From Solirubrobacterales bacterium (lineage in GTDB: Bacteria > Actinomycetota > Thermoleophilia > Solirubrobacterales > 70-9), in the NCBI GenBank assembly GCA_016712175.1, contig JADJRQ010000007.1:1-6616 (forward strand): DNA of 6,616 bases, given 5' to 3'. The position numbers were made by a program, and so were the translations under genes. Each line of letters starts with the position of its first letter. Positions within the stretch are counted from its first letter, which is position 1. Positions 1 through 5,369 of this stretch are shown in pieces. The notes beneath the pieces are model-generated. The model saw only the letters and a program-made list of their open reading frames with translations, was not told the DNA's origin and searched no databases.

Positions 1-511
1 CCGCGACAGCCTCCGTTGGCGAGTAGCTGTGCGCGGTGATGGTGGCCCGGCTGAACTCGGCCGGCGTCAGGCGCTGGCGCGCGAGCTCCTGGACGAACAG
101 CGGCATCGTCAGACCGATCTTCACTTCGTTCAGCCCGTACTCGAAATCACCGTCGAGTCCGATCCGGCTGTCGGCGCACATCGGGATGAACGTGCCCGCA
201 GCCAGGGGCATGGCCGGAACATGCGGTGATCACAGGAGTCGGAAGGCGAGGACCTCCTCGCACAGCGTGGCCCCGAGTTCGATCATCTCGACCAGACGCT
301 CCGGTGTGTCCGTGAAGACCTTGAGGTCGAATCCGGCCGAGAAGTACTTCTCCCTGCCGGTGAGCACCACCACTGCTTCGTCTTCCGCCGCCCGGCCGAA
401 GGCTGCGTGGAGCTCGTTCAGCATGTCGATAGAGAGAGTGCTGACCTTGCCGTCGTCCATGGTGATCGTCGCCACCCGTTCTTCCAACCGGTAATCGACC
501 AGCCCTGCCAT
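1..511 (-). CDS. Crotonase-family enoyl-CoA hydratase/isomerase-like protein, 3' part missing, two frame breaks
   Basis: Acyl-CoA enzyme of the crotonase fold. It would act in the cytoplasm on an enoyl-CoA thioester, most likely in fatty acid or related acid breakdown. After frame repair about 170 residues are visible from the ATG at 511; the C-terminus lies beyond the left edge. The first oxyanion-hole segment FSAGFDLK is near residues 57-64 and the second, SGHALAAG, near 99-106. The early MDDGKVSTL stretch resembles mycobacterial EchA3-type proteins. Of the two catalytic glutamates of classical hydratase, only the second is evident (GLNEVKIG, Glu about 129); the first position holds Phe in AAGTFIP. 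That pattern resembles 3,2-trans-enoyl-CoA isomerases. Frame breaks: a C missing near 242 and an extra C in the run at 204-207; they cancel. GAGGG lies just upstream of the start, overlapping the stop of the VOC gene. Family is sure; the exact reaction is not. Confidence 0.9.
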
Positions 512-522
512 GTCGGTGGCCC

Positions 523-894
523 TCAGTGCGCGTAACGGCTGTGGAGCATCAGGGGCATTGCCTTCGGAATCACTGAAGAAGGCCATGAGGGCAGACGCCG
601 GAATCAATGGTGTCGGCGGTGAAGCTGACCCCCTTGCCTTCCAGTTCGGCTCGCGACTCGGCGACGTCGTCAACTTGAAGCGCTATCGGGAAGTTGTGCG
701 GTGCGAAGGTCTGGCCGAAGGCTTCGGGCTGCATCAGGGCGATGGTCAGGCTGCCCGTCTCGAACTCCTGGGCGGGTAAGTGGCCCCATTGTTTCGACTT
801 CTCGAGTCCGAGGGTCTCGCCGTAGAACTCCTTCGCTCGTTCCGAAATCCTCGATCGGCACGATCGTAAAGTCGACTCCGGCGACGTTCATCAT
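523..894 (-). CDS. VOC (glyoxalase/bleomycin-resistance fold) family protein, three frame breaks
   Basis: Small cytoplasmic protein of the vicinal-oxygen-chelate superfamily; substrate unknown. Repaired length is 122 residues, normal for a one-domain VOC protein. It shows the two paired beta-alpha-beta-beta-beta modules. The first opens VDFTIVPIEDFERAKEFYGE (about residues 7-26). The second opens ALQVDDVAESRAELEGKGV (about 71-89) and ends in the family hallmark SDSEGNALMLHSRY (about 107-120). The usual first metal-ligand His near the N-terminus is not visible (VDFT instead). Each of the three breaks is one extra base: near 842-843, in the G run 589-591, and in the G run 552-555 (plus strand). 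Together they add exactly three bases. Start: tandem ATGATG at 894-889 with AAGGA at 903-899. The crotonase gene follows after 11 bases, so an operon is likely. Could be a glyoxalase, a lyase or a resistance protein; family is clear, role is not. Confidence 0.87.
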
Positions 895-958
895 TGGATC
901 CTTTTTCTCGACGGGACGGTTTCGCCGAGCTTATCCGAGGACTCGATCACTAACCTGA
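895..958. promoter_or_regulatory. Divergent intergenic region between the VOC-crotonase unit and the ABC transporter operon
   Basis: These 64 bases separate two divergent units and must hold both promoters unless one starts further inside a gene. For the minus strand, AAGGA (903-899) is a ribosome binding site four bases before the VOC ATG, so that message should have a normal leader. A TAAGCT hexamer on the minus strand (about 934-929) is a possible -10 box, without a convincing -35. For the plus strand see the TAACCT box. No clear operator palindrome was seen. Confidence 0.45.
951..956 (+). promoter_or_regulatory. Possible -10 box (TAACCT) for a leaderless ABC transporter transcript
   Basis: TAACCT fits the TAnnnT form of actinobacterial -10 boxes. 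If its last T is position -7, transcription would begin at 963, exactly on a GTG. Translation from that GTG gives a Pro-rich start (VPSTPPPNA) that rejoins the ATPase frame if one C is missing from the run at about 988-990. No good -35 box was seen, which is common in this group. Suggestive only. Confidence 0.35.
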
Positions 959-1868
959 GTGCGTGCCCTCGACTCCCCCTCCGAATGCCCGATCATGCTG
1001 AACGGCGTCGTCAAGACCTTCGGGTCGATCACCGCGGTCGACGGTCTCGATCTCGACGTGCCGGCCGGCGTCTGCCTCGGCCTGCTGGGCCCGAACGGCG
1101 CCGGCAAGTCGACGACGATGCGTCTCCTGACCGACAGGCGATCGCCGACTCGGGAACGCTGCGGGTCCTCGGCCACGAGCTGCCGGCGTGATAGCAAGGC
1201 GGCCCCGGCCCAGATGGGCGTCGTTCCGCGCTTCGACCTCGACGTCGACGTGACCGTCGAGGAGAACCTCAAGGTCTCGGCCCGCCTCTACCCGGGTGAA
1301 GGACATCCCGACCGCCGTGGACCGGGCTTTGGAGATGGCGAAGCTGACCGACCGCCGGAAGGACGCCGTGGACGAGCTGTCGCCGGGCGGCATGCGGCGC
1401 CGGATGCTGCTGGCGCGCGGACTGATCCACGATCCGGACCTGATCCTCCTGGACGAGCCGACTGTCGGGCTCGACCCCAGATTCGGACCCAGATGTGGAC
1501 CCTGATCGACGACCTCCGAAGCCGCGGCAAGACCGTGTTGATGTCGACCCACTACATCGAGGAGGCCGAACGTCTGGCCGACGACATCGCGGTGATGGCG
1601 AACGGCAAAATCATCGCGCGGAAAGCCGAGTGACCTCGTCGCCGAACATGCCGGGGTGCTCACCGCCGAGGTCTACGGCCCACCAGACCGCCTGGCCGAA
1701 GTCAGGACCCAGTCCGACGAGGCGGGCGTGTTCCCGTCCGGCCGGACCGGCGGTTGCCCTCGTCGGTGCCGACCGTGACCGCCACTCCTTCATCCCTGAT
1801 GAAGCCATCTGGCGGGCCGCGACGCTCGAGGACGTCTCGTCCTGCTGACCGGAGAGAGGCCGGAATGA
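959..1868 (+). CDS. ABC-2 exporter ATP-binding protein (DrrA/NodI type), multiple frame breaks
   Basis: Nucleotide-binding subunit that powers export through the permease encoded next. DrrA/NodI relatives move drugs, lipo-oligosaccharides or other hydrophobic molecules; this substrate is unknown. Repaired length is about 300 residues, usual for the family. Motifs in order: Walker A GPNGAGKST (about 44-52), Q-loop region VVPRFD (about 88-93), signature LSPGGMRRR (about 140-148), Walker B LILLDEPTVGLDP (about 161-173), H-loop STHYIEEAERLADD (His about 198), and a C-terminal tail ending TLEDVFVLLTGERPE after repair. Breaks lie near 1133 (G missing), 1188, 1291-1293, 1475-1478 (C missing), 1622-1624, 1728-1736 and 1836 (T missing). 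Two motifs deviate in frame: Arg replaces the Q-loop Gln, and a Pro is inserted in LSGG. Start is GTG at 959, or GTG at 963 if one more base is missing. The stop overlaps the permease start as ATGA. Confidence 0.94.
1851..1859 (+). promoter_or_regulatory. Ribosome binding site for the ABC permease
   Basis: GGAGAGAGG inside the last codons of the ATPase gene ends five bases before the ATG at 1865. Together with the ATGA overlap it fixes the permease start and indicates translational coupling. Confidence 0.6.
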
Positions 1869-2655
1869 GCAAGGACCCCGATCGCATGAGACGTCTCGAG
1901 CCGGCGGCCATCATCGGGGCGTGATGAGCCGCGAGGTCGCCAACTTCCGGACCTTCTGGAAGGCGACCGCTTTCGAGTCTTCTCGAGCCGACGATCTACC
2001 TGCTCGCCTTCGGGCTCGGCCTCGGCACGACGATCGTCACCAACGTCGACGGCGTCGACTACATCGAGTTCGTCGGCACCGGCATGGTCGCCACGGCCGT
2101 GATCTTCGCCAGCGCGCTCCCGCCATGTTCGGCACCTTCGTCAAACACCGGTTCCAGCGGACCTACGACGCGATCCTCGCGCGGCACCGGTCGACGTCGA
2201 AGAGCTGGTCACGGCGGAGATGCTCTGGCTGGCCCTCCGCGCCGGGTTCTTCGGCTGCTTCCCGCTCATCGTCTGCTTCTTCTTCGGCCTCGATCCGACA
2301 TGGGGCATGCTGCTCGTCCCGTTCTTCGGGTTCGTCACGGCTTGCGGGGTTTTCGCCGCGTTCGGAATCGCGGTCGCCGGACGGTCAGCAAGATCGACCA
2401 GTTCAACTACGTCACCACGGTGGTCATCACGCCCCTGTTCCTGGTGGCCGGAACCTTCTTCCCGATCGACCAGCTGCCCGAGGGGGTTCCAGATCGCCGC
2501 CCAGTTCAACCCGCTCTACCAGCTGGTCGAGCTGGTCCGGGGCTGCCTTCGGTTTCGAGACCGTCGACATCCTGCGGTTGCTCGGCCTGGTCGCCTTCGC
2601 CCTCGTCATGTGGCGGATCGGCGTGCGTCAGCTGACCAAGCGACTGATCGACTGA
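1865..2655 (+). CDS. ABC-2 type transporter permease (DrrB/NodJ type), multiple frame breaks
   Basis: Membrane half of the exporter, pairing with the ATPase just upstream. Repaired length is 263 residues, the normal size. A short cytoplasmic N-terminus (MSKDPDRMRR) is followed by six hydrophobic segments at about 42-57, 66-92, 119-143, 147-172, 183-202 and 236-253. The fifth ends in the AGTFFPIDQLP motif typical of the NodJ/DrrB family. A coupling-type segment (FQRTYDAIL, about 97-105) lies between helices 2 and 3, and the tail VRQLTKRLID is basic, as expected on the cytoplasmic side. Breaks: near 1916-1920 (base missing), 1978-1981 (extra T), 2119-2121 (C missing), 2183 (base missing), 2379 (G missing), 2482-2486 (extra G) and 2544 (extra T). 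The ATG at 1865 lies in ATGA, overlapping the ATPase stop. A later in-frame start at 1921 would lose the N-terminus and has no ribosome binding site. Substrate cannot be told. Confidence 0.92.
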
Positions 2656-2671
2656 AGCTTGGGCCCTCAGT
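2651..2671. terminator. Weak inverted repeat spanning two convergent stop codons
   Basis: ACTGA at 2651-2655 pairs with TCAGT at 2667-2671 around an 11-base loop that contains the palindrome GGGCCC. The permease TGA (2653-2655) and the phosphatase TGA (2667-2669, minus strand) fall in opposite arms. The stem is only five base pairs and has no T tract on either side, so a real terminator is uncertain. There is no other space for one between these convergent genes. Confidence 0.2.
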
Positions 2672-4312
2672 ACCTCGTGACCGGATGGTCGAGGCTCAGC
2701 TTGAACCCGGGACGCTTCCAGTCCTCCGGGTCGGTGCGTTCAATGAGTGATCCTCGACTTGGCGCCGTCGGTGATCACCATGCCGACCTGGTTGTCGAAG
2801 GTCGGCTCGTCGACGAACTCCCACCGGAGCGCCGGAGGAGAAACCTTTGCCGACCGGGACAGGAACCTGGCGATCGCCGCGCCAGGCTTACTCAGTGCCG
2901 CCTTCATGACGCGCCGCTCCTTCGTATCGAGAGGGTTCCGCATCGGCGAACAGACTGCCTGGACGACGGCAGAAGTGACACCGCTGCCCTCGGGGGAACC
3001 GGGCTTCCGCGACGGGCGTGATGGACGTCGCCGGAGAGCACGATGATCGAGGCCGGTGCTTCGCCCCCTGTTCGCCGGCACCGACGGAGCGGATCTGCTC
3101 GGTCAGATCACGAAAGGACCGCTGGAAGGCAGCCCAGTGCTCGAGGTCGATCGCACGCCTGAGGTGTTCGAGGGTCGCACCGCCCATTTAACCCACGCTC
3201 CGGCGCAGAGTGCTTCGTTCCAGGCCTGTACGTGATGGAGACCCGGTGACATCAGGACCGGCAGCGAACTGGCGATCAGGAGATGTTTGACGTCACCGGT
3301 GATCTGTTCCTTCGCCCACTCCCCACTGTTCCTGCGAGAGCATGCGCCGGTCGGTGTCGTCGTCGACGAGCCGTCCCCCGCGGTGTCGAGCACTACGAGT
3401 TTGGTGCGGCCGAAGTCGCGAACGAAGCTCCACCGCGTTCCGGCCACTTCGTCGGCCGCCCGCTCCGCGAACTCGCGCAGCACCTCTTCGGCGTCGCCTT
3501 CGTGCTCCCGCAGCTTGAGCAGGACGTCGTCATTTCGCAGTTCATCCGGCGACAGATTGCCGAGGTGCTGGTAGATGAAATAGGACATGTAGGCGCCGAC
3601 GAGGCGCTCCCGCCACCAGTCCTTCTCGCGTTGCTCCCGGATCCACGAGCCGGATGTGTTCCAGTCGTCGGTGACGTCGTGGTCGTCGAAGATCATCGCG
3701 CTCGGCAGCGATGACAAAGCCAGCGGATCGCCGGATCCGTCCAGCTCGTTGTAGAGCCACTGGTATTCCTCGAAATCGGCGATCTCCTCGCCGGCGCCCT
3801 CGCCGTTCGGCCGCAGCTTCGCGATCCGTTCGGCCACCTCCGGGGAGACCTCGTCCGCGTAGACCTGGTCCCCGATCAGCATCAGAGCGTCCGGCCATTC
3901 GGATTCAGCCGTGTCTTCCATCCGTATCTGGAGGCCGCCAGTGAATCGACCTCCCTCCCTTCAGGATCGTCTTCCTTGGGAAGCGTGTACGGCGGTTCGT
4001 GGGAACTGCCACGCGGCAGGTTCCGGAAAGCGAGGCGGAGGTCGTCTTCACGGGTGGGGTGCGGATCAGGCCCTGCCTCATGCCTCGCTCCGGCCAGGCG
4101 AGCAGGCCGTCGAGCTTCACGCTGTAGGGGTAGTCGCTGCCTGCCTCCAGGCCTTCGAGAATCAGGATGGCGTAGTGGTGGCCGGCCACGCAGAACGTCT
4201 TCGTGCTCTGCTCGAGAACCTCGACCTCGCAGGCCTCGTCGGTCTCGACCCAGACAGTGGCTTCGTTCGGATCGGCGTAGCGGAGGATCGGACCGAGGAC
4301 GAGGGCGGGCAT
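2667..4312 (-). CDS. PhoD-like alkaline phosphatase / metallophosphoesterase, multiple frame breaks
   Basis: Calcineurin-like metal-dependent phosphoesterase of the PhoD family, which cleaves phosphate mono- or diesters. Repaired length is about 548 residues, the usual size. An N-terminal Fn3-like beta domain (LGPILRYADPNEATVWVET, about 6-24, to about 85) precedes the catalytic domain. Visible motifs are FGTCRVA (Cys about 99), IGDQVYADE (Asp 149, Tyr 152), FDDHDVTDDWN (about 209-219) and SGDVHHAYVAEA (about 428-439, Tyr restored). Cys and GDxxY match the iron ligands known for Bacillus PhoD. The C-terminus closes with FKLSLDHPVTRY. Unlike secreted PhoD there is no Tat or Sec signal: the protein opens MPALVLGPILRYADP, so it is probably cytoplasmic. 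About 11 breaks, near 4053, 4023, 4001, 3933, 3376, 3326, 3185, 3060, 3017 (two bases missing), 2992-2996 and 2745. Start ATG at 4312 lacks a clear ribosome binding site. It converges on the ABC permease, 11 bases away. Confidence 0.93.
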
Positions 4313-4321
4313 CAGCTTGGT

Positions 4322-4327
4322 AATCTA
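4322..4327 (-). promoter_or_regulatory. Possible -10 box (TAGATT) for the PhoD-like gene
   Basis: Read on the minus strand this is TAGATT, nine bases before the ATG at 4312. It would start transcription about two bases upstream of the start codon, giving a near-leaderless message. That agrees with the lack of a ribosome binding site. A TTACAC sequence lies 19 bases further upstream as a poor -35. The box also sits in a small palindrome, GGTA-atc-TACC (4319-4329). Confidence 0.33.
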
Positions 4328-4370
4328 CCCACGGGGACAGGTGCCAGTGTAACCGGCATCAGGCTCCGGG

Positions 4371-4376
4371 TAAACC
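4371..4376 (+). promoter_or_regulatory. Weak possible -10 box (TAAACC) for the F420 oxidoreductase gene
   Basis: TAAACC ends six bases before the ATG at 4383, so a transcript would begin exactly on the start codon. The last base is C where T is expected, and no -35 box is clear. There is also no ribosome binding site ahead of this ATG, which favours a leaderless start. Confidence 0.22.
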
Positions 4377-4382
4377 GACGGC

Positions 4383-5350
4383 ATGACCGACTTCGGCTAC
4401 ACGATGATGACCGAGCAGTCCCGCCCAGACCGTCTTGTGGATGACGTCGTGGGGGCGGAAGCCGCCGGTTTTGACTGCTCCGTGATCTCGGACCACTACC
4501 AGCCCTGGCTGGTGGAGCAGGGCCACTCCGGTACGCGTGGTCGATCCTCGGGGCCGCGGCGCAGGCCACCAAAAGCATTCGCTGATGACTTATGTGACCT
4601 GTCCCATCCTTTTTCGGTACCACCCGGCGGTCGTGGCCCAGAAGGCGGCGACCGTCCAGATACTTTCGCGGCCGCTTCCGGCTGGGCCTCGGCGCCGGAG
4701 AGAACCTCAACGAACACGTGGTCGGCAAGGGATGGCCTGCCGTCGGCACCCGCCACGAGATGCTCAGCGAAGCGGTTGACGTGATCAACGGCCTCTTCGA
4801 CGGCGAGGACAGCTTCAACTTCCGCGGCAAGCACTTCGATGTCGCCCAGGCGAAGCTCTGGGACCTGCCCGATGAGAGGGTGCCGCTCGGGATCGCCGTT
4901 TCCGGCCCCGATTCCTGCTCGCTTGCCGGCCGGAAGGCGGACCTGATGGTCGCGGTCCAGCCTGAAGAAGAGCTCGGGCGGCTGTTCGACGAGGCCGGCG
5001 GCAAGGGCAAGCCCCGGGTCGGCCAGATCGCGGTTTCGTACGGCACGGACCGTGAGGCGGCCGTCAAGAGAGCGCACGAACAGTTCCGCTGGTTCGGCTT
5101 CGGCTGGAAAGTCAATGCCGACCTCCCCAACCCCGAGTCCTTCCACAGCGCGTCGCAGTTCGTCGAACCCGCGCACGTCGGAGACCAGCTCCCCTGCGGC
5201 GACGACGTCGACGAGTACGTCGAGAAGATCAAACCGTTCATCGACGCCGGCTTCACCGAGGTCGCCCTGGTCCAGATCGGCGAGGACCAGCAGCACGAAT
5301 TCATCGAATGGGCGGAAAAGGAACTGCTGCCGGCGCTCCGATCCATCTGA
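4383..5350 (+). CDS. LLM-class F420-dependent oxidoreductase, FGD-like (TIGR03557-type family), three to four frame breaks
   Basis: Luciferase-like TIM-barrel enzyme using deazaflavin cofactor F420, probably a cytoplasmic hydride-transfer dehydrogenase or reductase. Repaired length is about 323 residues, normal for the family. The N-terminal strand FGYTMMTEQ is followed by SDHYQPW (His 38, Trp 42) and GLGAGENLNEH (Glu 108). These match the catalytic His40, Trp44 and Glu109 of mycobacterial F420-dependent glucose-6-phosphate dehydrogenase. Other landmarks are CPILFRYHPAVVAQ (about 74-87), HFDVAQAKLWDLPD and the C-terminal IDAGFTEVALVQIGEDQ. The segment aligned by eye with the phosphate-binding Lys198 loop of FGD reads VAVQPEEEL and has no Lys, so glucose 6-phosphate is doubtful. 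Breaks: near 4531 (C missing), 4582 (C missing) and 4668 (two bases missing); 4609-4614 may hold an extra codon (PILFR where PTFR-like is usual). The rest, 4676-5350, reads cleanly. Divergent from the PhoD-like gene (70 bases); prfC follows after 19 bases. Confidence 0.95.
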
Positions 5351-5355
5351 CCCAT

Positions 5356-5361
5356 TACCCT
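5356..5361 (+). promoter_or_regulatory. Possible -10 box (TACCCT) for prfC
   Basis: TACCCT fits TAnnnT and ends eight bases before the GTG at 5370, so a transcript would start about two bases ahead of the start codon. It lies in the 19-base gap after the F420 oxidoreductase gene. It would give prfC its own near-leaderless promoter in addition to any read-through. Confidence 0.3.
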
Positions 5362-5369
5362 GAAGTGTC

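Noticed and set aside
959..2655. Programmed ribosomal frameshifting in the ABC operon
   Set aside because: There are more than a dozen breaks of both signs, without slippery heptamers or downstream structures. The same density occurs in all other genes.
2667..4312. Calling the PhoD-like gene, or others, decayed pseudogenes
   Set aside because: Metal-binding motifs and full length are preserved, substitutions look conservative, and the same density of breaks affects every gene including prfC. Sequencing error explains this better.
4319..4329. GGTA-atc-TACC palindrome as a repressor operator
   Set aside because: Arms of only four bases, with no second copy in the window. Kept only as a remark on the promoter entry.
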